DNA from: Methylobacterium sp. 2A | GTDB lineage: Bacteria > Pseudomonadota > Alphaproteobacteria > Rhizobiales > Beijerinckiaceae | DNA length: 64,000 nt | Direction: 5' to 3' | NCBI RefSeq assembly: GCF_009806555.1 | Contig: NZ_VUOK01000016.1 | Span: 27,018-91,017, forward strand | Shown: positions 26,431 to 38,587 of the stretch, piece after piece | How positions within the stretch are numbered: the first letter of the stretch is position 1 | Layout: each line of letters begins with the position of its first letter | Notes under the pieces: generated by a model | What the model was told of the DNA's origin: nothing | Database searches by the model: none | What the model saw: the letters and a program-made list of their open reading frames with translations, nothing else | Made by a program: the position numbers and the translations under genes

Positions 26431-27849
26431 TCACACCAGCATGCCCATCGGGTTCTCGATCAGCCCCTTGAAGGCCGAGACCAGCTCCGCGCCGAGCGCC
26501 CCATCGAGCACCCGGTGGTCGCAGGACAGGGTGCAGGTCATCACCTGGACCACGGCCGGCGCCCCGTCCTTCACGACGACGCGCTTCTCGCCCGCGCCCA
26601 CCGCCAGGATGCTCGATTGCGGCGGGTTGATCACCGCGGTGAAGTGCTTGATCCCGAACATGCCGAGATTCGACACCGAGGTGACGCCGCCCTGATATTC
26701 TTCCGGCTTCAGCTTCTTGGCGCGGGCGCGCGCCGCAAAATCCTTCATCTCGTTGGAGATGGTCGAGAGCGTCTTCTCGTCCGCCCGGCGGATCACCGGG
26801 GTGAACAGCCCGCCGTCGATCGCCACCGCGACGCCGACCTCGGCGTGCTTGAACCGCAGGATCCGGTCCTCGGCCCAGACCGCGTTGGCGGCCGGCACGC
26901 GGGTCAGCGCGAGGCCCATCGCCTTGATGACGAAGTCGTTCACCGAAAGCTTGAAGGCGGGCTTGCCGTCCTTGTCCTTGCCGGCCGACCCGTTCAGCGT
27001 CTCGCGCAGCTTCATCAGCGCGTCGAGCTCGCAATCCACCGTCAGGTAGAAGTGCGGGGCGACCTGCATCGCCTCGGTGAGGCGCTTGGCGATGGTCTTG
27101 CGCATGCCGTCGAGGGGGACCTCCTCGTAGGCGTCCTTGGCGAAGAAACCCTTGACCTGGTCGGCCGTGAGCCCGGCCGGCGCGCCGCCCGCGGGGGCGG
27201 CCTTCGGAGCCGGGGCCGCCTTCGGCGCCTCGGCGGCGGGCTGCGCGGCGGCGGGCGCCTTGGTGGCGCCGGAGGCCTTCGCGGCCTGGACGTCGCGGGC
27301 GATGATGCGGCCGTGCGGGCCACTGCCCTGGACGGCGCCGAGATCGACGCCCTCCTGCTTGGCGATCCGCCGGGCGAGCGGCGAGGCGAAGACGCGGCCG
27401 CCCGAACCAGCCTGGGCGCCGGCCTGTGGGGCGCCGCCCGGCTGCGCGCCCTCCGGAGCGGCGTTGACCCGCTCGTACGCCATGTGGCCGCCGCCGGGCG
27501 TGGTGTTCTGATTGGCAGCCGAGGCGTCGACCTTCGGCTCGGGCTTCGCCGCCCCATTCGAGGCCGCCTTGGGCGCGCCGCCGGCCTGCACGCTCGACGG
27601 GTCCTCGCCCTCGGCGGCGATGATGGCGATCAGGTCGTTGACCGGCACGTCCGCGGTGCCCTCGGGGACGAGGATCTTGGCGAGGACGCCCTCGTCGATC
27701 GCCTCCACCTCCATGGTGGCCTTGTCGGTCTCGATCTCGGCCAGCACGTCGCCGGACTTGATCGGATCGCCCTCCTTCTTCAGCCACTTGGCGAGGTTGC
27801 CCTTCTCCATGGTGGGCGACAGCGCGGGCATCAGCACGTTGATCGGCAT
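26431..27849 (-). CDS. pdhC: Pyruvate dehydrogenase E2, dihydrolipoyl acetyltransferase
   Basis: 472 residues. Lipoyl domain 1-80 with the modified lysine K43 in ETDKATMEV; Ala/Pro-rich linker; E1/E3-binding domain at about 148-185 ([15 protein letters not shown]...[11 protein letters not shown]); second Ala/Pro linker; catalytic core from about 240 with [13 protein letters not shown] near the end. The ATG at 27849 gives the canonical [15 protein letters not shown] start. It transfers the acetyl group to CoA and forms the structural core of the complex. Confidence 0.96.
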   Translation of the reverse strand: MPINVLMPALSPTMEKGNLAKWLKKEGDPIKSGDVLAEIETDKATMEVEAIDEGVLAKILVPEGTADVPVNDLIAIIAAEGEDPSSVQAGGAPKAASNGAAKPEPKVDASAANQNTTPGGGHMAYERVNAAPEGAQPGGAPQAGAQAGSGGRVFASPLARRIAKQEGVDLGAVQGSGPHGRIIARDVQAAKASGATKAPAAAQPAAEAPKAAPAPKAAPAGGAPAGLTADQVKGFFAKDAYEEVPLDGMRKTIAKRLTEAMQVAPHFYLTVDCELDALMKLRETLNGSAGKDKDGKPAFKLSVNDFVIKAMGLALTRVPAANAVWAEDRILRFKHAEVGVAVAIDGGLFTPVIRRADEKTLSTISNEMKDFAARARAKKLKPEEYQGGVTSVSNLGMFGIKHFTAVINPPQSSILAVGAGEKRVVVKDGAPAVVQVMTCTLSCDHRVLDGALGAELVSAFKGLIENPMGMLV

Positions 27850-27853
27850 GGCA

Positions 27854-28450
27854 TCAGGTCTCGGGCAGGGCCGGGGCGGCCGGATCGTCGAAGGGGAAGA
27901 GGTCGTCGAAGGGGAACGGCACGGCGTCGAAGGGTGGCAGGGCCACGGTCTCGCCGCGCTGGATCGTGGCGAGGAGGACCCAGCGCCCGTCCGCGAGGGC
28001 AAAGCCTTCCAGCACGCCCGCGGCCGGGTCCAGCAGCCAGAGGTGACCGACGCCGGCCTCCCCGTAGATTCGGCGCTTGCGGCCGCGATCCAGCCGGACC
28101 GTGGCTGGCGACACGATCTCGCAAACCCAATCCGGTGGCGTCGTGATGAAGGCGTCCTGGGGCTCGGTTTGTAACCGTTGGCGACGCCAGCCGGCGAGAT
28201 CGGGCACCAGCACCTGAGGACCGAAACGGAGTTCCGACCGGCTCATGAAGATCCACGCGTCCGGGTCATTCCGTCTGCGCGGCATGCGGGAGCCGAGCAG
28301 AGCTGCCAGGGAGAACGCGGTTGCCCCCAGCAGAGGAGGCCGTCCCCGCGGATGCGTCTCCAGCACCCCGTCGATGATCTCGGCGACGCGATGCTCCGGG
28401 ACCGCCTCCAGATCCGCGTAGGTCGCCTGCCGGAGAACCGCCTCAGCCAT
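27854..28450 (-). CDS. Uma2-family putative endonuclease (DUF820)
   Basis: 198 residues. The Uma2 signature is visible: [10 protein letters not shown] at the N-terminus, [13 protein letters not shown], and [22 protein letters not shown], with GHLWLLDP after it. This is a PD-(D/E)XK fold. Despite the name, cellular function is not established for the family. It is wedged between pdhB and pdhC with only four bases to the pdhC start, so it is read with the operon. Confidence 0.85.
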   Translation of the reverse strand: MAEAVLRQATYADLEAVPEHRVAEIIDGVLETHPRGRPPLLGATAFSLAALLGSRMPRRRNDPDAWIFMSRSELRFGPQVLVPDLAGWRRQRLQTEPQDAFITTPPDWVCEIVSPATVRLDRGRKRRIYGEAGVGHLWLLDPAAGVLEGFALADGRWVLLATIQRGETVALPPFDAVPFPFDDLFPFDDPAAPALPET

Positions 28451-28465
28451 GGTCGGACGCCATCG

Positions 28466-28753
28466 CTAGTTGAGGCCGCCGGGGTCGAGCCCCTCGGCCT
28501 CCCAGCCGGCGCGGATGCGCTCCAGCGCCTCCTCCTCCGACAGGTCGGTCTCCAGCGCGTAGGCGCGGGCCGCCTGCCGGGCGAGGTCGATCAGCAGCCT
28601 TCCCCAGGTCGCCGGATCGTCGAACGAGCGGCGCAGCGCCACGCTCACCGCGCCGTCGACCACAGCCGCGCGCAGCACCTCGATGCCGCCCTGTTCCAGG
28701 GCGTCGGGCGGGATGGCGAGTTCGGCGAAGTCGCTGTTGGAATTCTGGCTCAT
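28466..28753 (-). CDS. DUF5076 domain protein
   Basis: 95 residues. Core ELAIPPDALEQGGIEVLRA, VSVALRRSFDDPATWGRLLIDLARQ, and ARAYALETDLSEEEALERIR matches DUF5076, a short family typical of alphaproteobacteria and often beside pdhB. Start MSQNSNSD at 28753. Function is unknown; the operon position suggests a link with PDH. Confidence 0.8.
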   Translation of the reverse strand: MSQNSNSDFAELAIPPDALEQGGIEVLRAAVVDGAVSVALRRSFDDPATWGRLLIDLARQAARAYALETDLSEEEALERIRAGWEAEGLDPGGLN

Positions 28754-28812
28754 GGCGCGCCGGCTGTTCCTCGATCCTGCCGGGGCGGGCGACGGGGCCG
28801 CCCGCGCGCCGG

Positions 28813-30255
<1,443 letters not shown>

Positions 30256-30311
30256 GCTCAGCTCTGCGGTCGTCTTTTCGGTAGGGAAGCGGCCAGCGGT
30301 GTCGTCCGCGC

Positions 30312-31400
30312 TCAGGCGTGCGCTTCGAGCAGGATATCGGTCCAGAGCTCGGACGGATCGGGCTCGGGGTCGTTGGTGGCGAACTCGGCCGAGGCGTTGA
30401 CGATCTCCCGGACCTTGGCGTCGGTGGCCTTCAGCTCGGCCTCGGGCACGCCGTGCAGTTCGAGGAGGCGCTTGCGCACCATCTCGATCGGGTCGTGCTC
30501 GTCGCGCATCTTCGAGACCTCGTCCTTGGTCCGGTACTTGGCCGGATCGGACATGGAATGGCCGCGATAGCGGTAGGTCTGCATCTCCAGGATGTAGGGG
30601 CCCTGGCCGGTCCGGGCGTGCTCGATCGCCCGGGTGGCGGCCTCGCGGACGGTGCGCACGTCCATGCCGTCGACCTGCTCGCCCGGGATGCCGAAGGAGA
30701 GGCCGCGCTTCGAGAAGTCGGTCTGCGCCGAGGCCCGGGCCACCGAGGTGCCCATGGCGTAACGGTTGTTCTCGATCACGTAGACGACCGGCAGCTTCCA
30801 GAGGGCCGCCATGTTGAAGCTCTCGTAGACCTGGCCCTGGTTGGCGGCGCCGTCGCCCATATAGGTCAGGCTGACCTTGCCGTTCTCCCGGTAATGATCG
30901 GCGAAGGCGAGGCCGGTGCCGAGCGAGACCTGCGCGCCGACGATGCCGTGGCCGCCGAAGAACTGCTTCTCGCGGCTGAACATGTGCATCGAGCCGCCCT
31001 TGCCGCGGCTGTAGCCGCCGCGGCGGCCGGTCAGCTCGGCCATCACGCCCTTCGGGTCCATGCCGCAGGCCAGCATGTGGCCGTGGTCGCGGTAGCCGGT
31101 GATGACCTGGTCGCCCTCGACCGAGGCCATCTGCATCCCGATCACCACGGCCTCCTGGCCGATATAGAGGTGGCAGAAGCCGCCGATCAGGCCCATGCCG
31201 TAGAGCTGGCCGGCCTTCTCCTCGAAGCGCCGGATCAGCAGCATCTCGTGATAGGCGTGGAGGTCTTCCGCGCGGGTGAATTGCGGCATGTTGGGCGCCG
31301 GCTTGTGCGCCTCGGCGGCCTGAGGACTTCCCGCCTGCGTTTGGGAGGACGAAGCGTCCTTGGCAGGCTCCTTGGCAGCGTCCATCGGCGCACTCCCCAT
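30312..31400 (-). CDS. pdhA: Pyruvate dehydrogenase E1 alpha subunit
   Basis: 362 residues. Thiamine-diphosphate motif [15 protein letters not shown], the [13 protein letters not shown] block, [15 protein letters not shown] and [15 protein letters not shown] phosphorylation-loop-like segment are present. The first 35 residues are Ala/Gln/Lys-rich and probably disordered. It is the first gene of the minus-strand pdh operon, so the promoter should lie in 31401-31685. Confidence 0.95.
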   Translation of the reverse strand: MGSAPMDAAKEPAKDASSSQTQAGSPQAAEAHKPAPNMPQFTRAEDLHAYHEMLLIRRFEEKAGQLYGMGLIGGFCHLYIGQEAVVIGMQMASVEGDQVITGYRDHGHMLACGMDPKGVMAELTGRRGGYSRGKGGSMHMFSREKQFFGGHGIVGAQVSLGTGLAFADHYRENGKVSLTYMGDGAANQGQVYESFNMAALWKLPVVYVIENNRYAMGTSVARASAQTDFSKRGLSFGIPGEQVDGMDVRTVREAATRAIEHARTGQGPYILEMQTYRYRGHSMSDPAKYRTKDEVSKMRDEHDPIEMVRKRLLELHGVPEAELKATDAKVREIVNASAEFATNDPEPDPSELWTDILLEAHA

Positions 31401-31685
31401 GATTCCACGCGACTGCGGGGGGTGTAGGACAGCGACGAAGGGAAAGCGAGGGCTGCCGCTCTGACAGGAAGCCGCTCTTGTCAGAGGGCTTTCGGGACTC
31501 GGTCATGGACCCGCGGGGCGGGCAGCTGCACCCGGGAGGCGGTGACCTTGCCGCTCGGTCGGCGACCGCTGTCGAAGGGGGCGCGATTGAGCCGCGAGAC
31601 GCCGATGCGAAGGCGGTGGAAACGAAGCGGCACGCGGGTCCATCCGCCGGATGGCGCACGCTGCATGCCATCTCGGCGAAAGAGA

Positions 31686-32132
31686 TTAAAACTGTAGCGT
31701 GAAAACTTGTCCCGGCCCATCAAAGCGCGCTGCGCAGTTCGTCAAGACGTCGCGTCCAACGAGGCCATCGATTCCCTGTGCGCTGAAGTCACCACACAGG
31801 ATGGACATCGATTCCAGCACGAAATCCATCTGCCCTAAAACCGTCGTGGCGATCCGCAATCTGATCTCATACTGATTGAAGAGAAACGGTTGACCGCCGG
31901 GGATACCTGTTTGAACCTGAACGGCATTGATTGGATTCAATCTCAGTTGGTCCAAAACCAAGCGATTTACGTAGCTGTCTTCAGCGCCTGTATCCAAGAG
32001 AAACGTGCAATCGATGGGCTTGGGAATGCGACGGCCAGCATTGGCAAGTCCAAAAATCATAGGTTGACTGACGCCCACTACCACGGGCAAGAGAGGTCGG
32101 CCGCCAGTATATGCGTAATGAACTGTGGTCAT
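31686..32132 (-). CDS. Retropepsin-like aspartic protease
   Basis: 148 residues, the size of a single-lobe clan AA protease that would dimerise. The catalytic motif is [14 protein letters not shown], and the second hydrophobic-Gly signature is [12 protein letters not shown]. No signal peptide, so cytoplasmic. Its start overlaps the stop of the small upstream gene (ATGA), a pairing that suggests a joint function. Substrate unknown. Confidence 0.8.
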   Translation of the reverse strand: MTTVHYAYTGGRPLLPVVVGVSQPMIFGLANAGRRIPKPIDCTFLLDTGAEDSYVNRLVLDQLRLNPINAVQVQTGIPGGQPFLFNQYEIRLRIATTVLGQMDFVLESMSILCGDFSAQGIDGLVGRDVLTNCAARFDGPGQVFTLQF

Positions 32133-32362
32133 CCTGGCAAGAGCGATCTCGAAAGTTGCTTTGTTCCATCAGTGGGCTTGATCTGCCGAACTAAAAAAGC
32201 CTCGTCGAGAAATCTAAGGTATCCCGCCTTCAAGGCTTCATGTTTTGTAGGATAGAATCCCAGTATCGAACTGTCTTTAATCAAGACATACTCGTTGGCG
32301 TGATCGAGGAGCGCGCCCAGATGCGCTTGGTAGGTTGCAATCTCGCGGTCTAACGCGGCCAT
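32129..32362 (-). CDS. DUF5678-like small protein paired with the protease
   Basis: 77 residues from ATG 32362. The pattern HANEYVLIKDSSILGFYPTKHEALKAGYLRF followed by FLVRQI resembles DUF5678, a short alpha/beta domain. It overlaps the protease gene by four bases. DUF5678-type genes with a retropepsin-like partner look like a recurring two-gene unit; whether this protein is substrate, inhibitor or adaptor is unknown. Confidence 0.6.
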   Translation of the reverse strand: MAALDREIATYQAHLGALLDHANEYVLIKDSSILGFYPTKHEALKAGYLRFLDEAFLVRQIKPTDGTKQLSRSLLPG

Positions 32363-32552
32363 GCCGAACCTCCGATGGATCGCCACGGTCGAGACAGTAC
32401 GCGAGATGCGTGCCGCCGCAAGACGACAGGGTGACCGACCGCTGAGCGCGGCAGACGACAGCATCCCGAGAGCGAAGCCAAGCGCTGCCCGATCAAGGCG
32501 GCGCGGGCGTTCCTGACGAAGATCGGGGCAGCCCCGGCTGCGGCGGACGCGC

Positions 32553-32738
32553 GTGAGGGTCGAGACCTGCGCCAGGTTCGGCAAGGCCCTCCAGCGTCCT
32601 TACTCCGGCCGCCTGCAATTCCGCGTCTCACCGGAGCTGCACGCCAACGTGGTCCGCGCGGCGGAACTGTCGGGCAAGAGCCTCAAACGATGGGGCGAGG
32701 AGGTTCTTCGCAGGGCCGCGGAACAGGCAGCGGCTTGA
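32553..32738 (+). pseudogene. Truncated HicB-type antitoxin (DNA-binding domain only)
   Basis: The 45 residues PYSGRLQFRVSPELHANVVR to EEVLRRAAEQA match the C-terminal ribbon-helix-helix part of HicB antitoxins (SGRLQxRVxPELH, GKSLxxW). The N-terminal RNase H-like half and a hicA toxin gene are missing. The GTG start at 32553 gives only 61 residues. It could persist as a small DNA-binding protein, but remnant status is more likely. Confidence 0.5.
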
Positions 32739-32814
32739 TCGCATCGCCTGCGATCACGATGGTGGCAGCGGCAGGACGGTCAGTGCCCCTTGCAGGAAGC
32801 CCGTGCCGGACACA

Positions 32815-33126
32815 TCACGGCGTGATGATGACCACGTCGTTGGCGTGGACGCGTCCGAGCACGATCCGGGCGCGCTCCTCCAGCAGGTCGCGGTCGATCT
32901 GGTCGCTCTTGAGCAGGGCGACCCGGTGCTCCCAGGTGGCGCGCTCGGCCTTCACGGCGTTGAGCTCCTGCGTGAGCTGGTAGGCGCGGATCTTGAGGGC
33001 CTTCTTGGCTTCGAGGCCGCGGTTGCCGCTCTCGGCCTGCCAGACGAAAAAGCCGACGACGAGCGCCGACAGGGTCCAGAGACCCAGCGGCAACACGACC
33101 ATTCTGACTCGGCGGCGCACAACCAT
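32815..33126 (-). CDS. ftsB: FtsB/DivIC septum formation initiator
   Basis: 103 residues. Short basic cytoplasmic N-terminus (VVRRRVRMVV), one membrane helix (LPLGLWTLSALVVGFFVWQ), then a periplasmic coiled coil (LTQELNAVKAERATWEHRVALLKS) and the conserved LLEERARIVLG end. It bridges the divisome with FtsL and FtsQ. In related genomes it sits between eno and pdhA; here it still does, but other genes have been inserted on both sides. Confidence 0.85.
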   Translation of the reverse strand: MVVRRRVRMVVLPLGLWTLSALVVGFFVWQAESGNRGLEAKKALKIRAYQLTQELNAVKAERATWEHRVALLKSDQIDRDLLEERARIVLGRVHANDVVIITP

Positions 33127-33205
33127 GGGGCGACCGTCGCGCGGAAAGGTTAAGGGTTCTTTGCGAGCGTGCCGCGACCGGCGCAGACAGGGGCGAGCCC
33201 GAGGG

Positions 33206-34408
33206 ATGGACCTGACGCGACTGAGCCGCTGGATCGCCGAGCATGCCACCGCCACCGACGACCACGACACGCTGCTGACCGGCTTCTGCGAGGCGCTGGT
33301 CGGCGCCGGTATCCCGGTCTGGCGGGTCAGCGTCATGGCCCCCGCCCTGGACCCGACGCTGCGCGGCGTCAGCCTGAACTGGCACGCGGGCGAGGGGATT
33401 TCCGTCGTGGCCAATGCGCACGGCGCCGACGAGGAGAACGACTGGCTCCTGAGCCCGGTCTACGCGCTGGTGGAGAAGAGCGAGAGCTTCGGGCGCTGGC
33501 GCCTCGACGCGCCCGGGCTGGAGGCGGACTTTCCGGTCCTGCGGGCCCTCGGGGCTCAGGGCGGCGTCGACTACATCCTGCACATCGTCGAGTTCGCCCC
33601 CGGCACCGCGCTGCGAGGCATCGCGGTCTCGTTCTGCACCCGGGAGGGCGCCGGCTTCACCGCGGCGCACCTGGCCGCCATCGCCGACATCCTCCCGTTC
33701 CTGACGCTCGCGCTCGCCAAGATGAGCTTGGCCCACACGTTCCGCGAGGTGTCGGCCACCTATCTCGGCCGGTCCGCGGCCGAGCGTGTCCTCGACGGTC
33801 AGATCCGGCGGGGCGAAGGACGGGCCGTGCCGGCGGCGATCCTGCTGACGGATCTGCGCGGCTTCACGGCGCTCTCCGACCGGGTCGATCCGGCCGACAT
33901 GGTCACGTGGCTCAACGCGCATTTCGACGCGCTGGGCGATCCGGTGGCGCGGCACGGCGGCGAGATCCTGAAGTTCCTGGGCGACGGGTTCCTGGCGATC
34001 TTCCCGGTGCCGGAGGTCGGCCCCCTGCCCTGTCCGGTCTGCGGCGCGGCCCTCGACGCCGCGACCGAGGGGCTCGCCGCCAACGCGGCGCTCAACGCCC
34101 GCCGACGCGCGGCGGGGCTGCCGGAACTCGCGGCCGAATGCGTCGTGCATTTCGGAACGGTGATCTACGGCAATGTCGGGACCGAGCGGCGCCTCGATTT
34201 CACGATCATCGGACGGGCGGTCAACGAGGCGAGCCGGATCGAGAGCCAGTGCGCGGCCCTCGGCCACGACCTCCTCGTGTCGGACTCCTTCGCCGAGCGC
34301 TGCGCCCGGCCGCTGAAGCCGGTCGGGACGATCGAGCTGCGGGGCCTGTCGCGGCCGATGCGGATCTGGACGGTGCCGGGGGAGACGTTCGACGGGGTAC
34401 CTGGCTGA
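33206..34408 (+). CDS. Class III adenylate/guanylate cyclase with N-terminal sensor-like region
   Basis: 400 residues. Residues 1-190 resemble a GAF-like soluble sensor region (SVNWH-type core, no membrane segment). The cyclase domain follows: LLTDLRGFTALSDR carries the first metal Asp, LKFLGDGFLAIFP the second, and IIGRAVNEASRIE the transition-state segment. A CPVCGAAL segment with a CxxC pair is inserted after the second metal region, as in a subset of alphaproteobacterial cyclases. It reads opposite to ftsB and eno. Confidence 0.88.
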   Translation: MDLTRLSRWIAEHATATDDHDTLLTGFCEALVGAGIPVWRVSVMAPALDPTLRGVSLNWHAGEGISVVANAHGADEENDWLLSPVYALVEKSESFGRWRLDAPGLEADFPVLRALGAQGGVDYILHIVEFAPGTALRGIAVSFCTREGAGFTAAHLAAIADILPFLTLALAKMSLAHTFREVSATYLGRSAAERVLDGQIRRGEGRAVPAAILLTDLRGFTALSDRVDPADMVTWLNAHFDALGDPVARHGGEILKFLGDGFLAIFPVPEVGPLPCPVCGAALDAATEGLAANAALNARRRAAGLPELAAECVVHFGTVIYGNVGTERRLDFTIIGRAVNEASRIESQCAALGHDLLVSDSFAERCARPLKPVGTIELRGLSRPMRIWTVPGETFDGVPG

Positions 34409-34453
34409 GGCGGTGCGGGGCGGCACCGGCTCCGTTCCGGCCTGCCGGTGCCC

Positions 34454-36222
<1,769 letters not shown>

Positions 36223-36361
36223 TCAAGCCGCGTTCGGCGGCAAGCGCCGGAGGGCGGTGGGCTTGTGCATGCCGCGGGCGAGACCAGCACGATGCCGGAC
36301 CGGAAAAATCGCCGCGGTGCCAAGGGATGCGCCGCGCCGCGCGCCGTTCTATACGCGCGCC

Positions 36362-36814
36362 ATGACGATGTCCGAACACCTCCAGCTCGGCCAACCGGCG
36401 CCTTTGCCGGCCTCCCCCGAGGATGCGCGCCTCGACCGCGTGCCGAATCCCCATCCGGATACGGACTACGTAGCCCGGTTCACCGCGCCCGAATTCACCT
36501 CGATCTGCCCGGTCACCGGTCAGCCCGACTTCGCCATCCTGGTGATCGACTACGTGCCGGGCGACTGGCTCGTGGAATCGAAGTCGCTGAAGCTCTACCT
36601 CGGGTCGTTCCGCAACCACGGCGCGTTCCACGAGGATTGCACGGTGGCGATCGGAAAGCGGCTGCGGGACCTGCTGGCGCCGCGCTACCTGCGCATCGGC
36701 GGATACTGGTACCCGCGCGGGGGCATCCCGATCGACGTGTTCTGGCAGACGGGCGAACTGCCGAAGAACGCGTGGCTGCCCGATCCCGGGGTGCCGCCGT
36801 ATCGGGGACGATGA
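36362..36814 (+). CDS. queF: NADPH-dependent preQ0 reductase
   Basis: 150 residues, the short single-domain QueF type. The nucleophilic cysteine is in [13 protein letters not shown], the QueF motif is ESKSLKLYL, and HEDCTVAI follows with the catalytic acid. It reduces 7-cyano-7-deazaguanine to preQ1 in queuosine synthesis. It diverges from eno. No preQ1 riboswitch was recognised in the 217-base gap. Confidence 0.95.
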   Translation: MTMSEHLQLGQPAPLPASPEDARLDRVPNPHPDTDYVARFTAPEFTSICPVTGQPDFAILVIDYVPGDWLVESKSLKLYLGSFRNHGAFHEDCTVAIGKRLRDLLAPRYLRIGGYWYPRGGIPIDVFWQTGELPKNAWLPDPGVPPYRGR

Positions 36815-36854
36815 CGAACCTCGACCGGGGGACTGTCTTGCCCACGCGAGAGAC

Positions 36855-36890
36855 CAAAAGAAAGGGCGACCGGCTTGCGCCGGCCGCCCC
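36855..36890 (-). terminator. Rho-independent terminator after the Gly/Tyr-rich protein gene
   Basis: On the minus strand GGGCGGCCGGC, loop GCAA, GCCGGTCGCCC with one mismatch, then TTTCTTTT. It starts about 20 bases beyond the stop at 36912. Confidence 0.8.
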
Positions 36891-36911
36891 TTGATCGGGG
36901 GTCCTGAGACC

Positions 36912-37241
36912 TCAGTAGCCGTAGCCGTAGTAGCCGTAGCCCGGGGCGGCGTAGCCGTAGCCGCCATAGACGGGGGCGTAGCCGTAGGCCGGGGCGTAAC
37001 CGTAGCCGCCGTAGTAGCTGTCACGGGCTGCGCCGGCGGCGATCGCACCGGCCGCGAGGCCGGCGATGCCGAGGCCGATCGCGGCGCCGGTGCCGATGCC
37101 GCGACGGCCGCGGTAGTAGCCGTGGCCATAGCCGCCGTAGCCGCCGTGGAAGCCGTAGGGACGCGCCTCGGCGCCCGAGGTCGCGGCGACGCTGCCGAGG
37201 GCCAGGGCGGCGGCGGTGGCGATGATACCGATCTTGCGCAT
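36912..37241 (-). CDS. Exported Gly/Tyr-rich repeat protein
   Basis: 109 residues. Signal peptide (MRKIGIIATAAALALGSVAA), a GYGGYGHGYYRGRR segment, a short Gly/Ala hydrophobic helix (IGTGAAIGLGIAGLAAGAIAA) and a tail of GYGYAPAYGYAP-type repeats. Small proteins of this build are common in Methylobacterium and other Rhizobiales. An envelope or surface role is inferred; no activity is known. A strong terminator suggests it is monocistronic. Confidence 0.8.
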   Translation of the reverse strand: MRKIGIIATAAALALGSVAATSGAEARPYGFHGGYGGYGHGYYRGRRGIGTGAAIGLGIAGLAAGAIAAGAARDSYYGGYGYAPAYGYAPVYGGYGYAAPGYGYYGYGY

Positions 37242-37557
37242 GATATTCCTTCTCGATCCTCGATCGAACTGGCCCAATAACGTAGCCGCCGGGGGACAGT
37301 TCCAAGTTTCGGCAGGTCTTGGCGTGCGGACCCGCACAAAGGCGGATTCATGAACCGCGGTTCATCAAGAGCATCGCGCGGCGAAGCCGCCATAGCTTGA
37401 CGGTTCGGACCGCTGCGCGGCCCGAAAACTTGCGAAGATTTTCCGGTTCCGGGGAATTCCGTCTGTTCCGGCCGGCCCGCGATCCTGGCGCGGGCGGCCA
37501 GCGGGCATCGCCTCCGACCGGTGCCGCCTCTAAGATGCGGGCCTTGGAGGACCGACC
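37242..37557. other. Divergent promoter region, no gene seen
   Basis: 316 bases between the Gly/Tyr-rich gene and a methyltransferase gene that read outward. It contains several short GC-rich dyads (for example around 37410-37432) but no convincing promoter hexamers or RNA. Confidence 0.4.
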
Positions 37558-38226
37558 ATGGACGCCCTGACCCTGATCCGCGAGACCTTCGCGCCCCTGT
37601 CCGGCAAGCGGATTCTCGACATCGGATGCGGGACCGGAACCCTCGCGAAGCGCCTGAGCGAGGACGGCGCGGCCGTGACCGGCGTCGATCCGGGCGCGGC
37701 GGCGCTCGCCCAGGCCCGGGCCGCCGTGCCGGGGGCGCGGTTCGAGGCCGCCTCGGGCGAGGCCCTGCCCTTCCCCGATGCCAGCTTCGATGGGGCCGTT
37801 CTGCTCAACGCCCTGCACCACGTGCCCGACCCCGCCGGCGCCCTCGTCGAGGCGGCGCGCGTGCTCGTCCCGGGCGGGTGCCTCGTCGTGGTGGAACCCC
37901 TCGCTTCGGGCAGCTTCTTCGAGGCCTTGCAACCGATCGAGGACGAGACCGCGGTGCGCGCGGCCGCGCAGGACGCGATCGCGGCCGCCCGGGCAAGCGG
38001 CCGGCTCGCCTGCCGCCGCGACGTCACGGTCGAGCGGCGCGAGAGCTTTGCCGATCTGGATGCCTTCCTGAAGCGGGTCTGCGCCGTGGATCCCGCCCGC
38101 GCGGCGACGATCGCGGCCCGCCGCCCCGTCGTGGAGGCCGCCTTCGAGACGGCGGCCGAACGCGGGGCGGACGGCCATTACGGCCTCGTGCAGCCCCTGC
38201 GGATCCACGTGCTGGAGCCGGTGTGA
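37558..38226 (+). CDS. Class I SAM-dependent methyltransferase (Methyltransf_11 type)
   Basis: 222 residues. SAM motif ILDIGCGTGTLAKRL, acidic VTGVDPG, ALPFPDASFDGAVLLNALHHV and LVPGGCLVVVEP give a complete Rossmann methyltransferase resembling the UbiE/BioC group. The C-terminal 80 residues are helical and variable, and set the substrate. Gene context gives no clue to the acceptor. Confidence 0.88.
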   Translation: MDALTLIRETFAPLSGKRILDIGCGTGTLAKRLSEDGAAVTGVDPGAAALAQARAAVPGARFEAASGEALPFPDASFDGAVLLNALHHVPDPAGALVEAARVLVPGGCLVVVEPLASGSFFEALQPIEDETAVRAAAQDAIAAARASGRLACRRDVTVERRESFADLDAFLKRVCAVDPARAATIAARRPVVEAAFETAAERGADGHYGLVQPLRIHVLEPV

Positions 38227-38227
38227 T

Positions 38228-38585
38228 CGGGGTTTCGAAAGGGCGGGCCCCAGCCCTTTTAAGGTGTTTGGGCTAGCTGCGAAAATCGCAAGTCGTGGCT
38301 CTAACGTCCTGAAAGAGCACCGCCTTTTCCCCTCCCCCTTGTGGGGAGGGGCCAGGGGTGGGGGTGGTGCAGGATGAGGCGCAGCGGTGCCGTCTGCACC
38401 ACCCCCACCTCCAACTCCTCCCCACAAGGAGGAGGAGAGTGCGCTTGGCCCCTGTCTCGTTGCTTCCGCAAACACCTTAAAAGGGCTGGGGCGAGCCCTT
38501 TCGCGGGTGCAGGGCAGAGCCCTGGGATTTGTCGTCAGGGCTTCGCCCTGACGACCCACCAAAGGGCTCGCCCTTTGGAAACCCC
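38228..38585. repeat. Family B multi-hairpin element split by a second palindromic element
   Basis: The right half (38496-38585) is a normal family B chain: TGCAGGGC/GCCCTG, CGTCAGGGC/GCCCTGACG, CCAAAGGGC/GCCCTTTGG. The first hairpin, CGAAAGGGC/GCCCTTTCG, has its arms at 38236 and 38496, 250 bases apart. They are joined by a longer stem (38236-38270 with 38470-38504). Between these arms lies a separate C-run/G-run palindrome at 38331-38436. This looks like one mobile-type repeat inserted in another. Confidence 0.75.
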
Positions 38586-38587
38586 GT

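Noticed and set aside
36912..37241. Tandem DNA repeat
   Set aside because: The GTAGCCGTAG-type repetition is explained by Gly-Tyr codons of a real exported protein.
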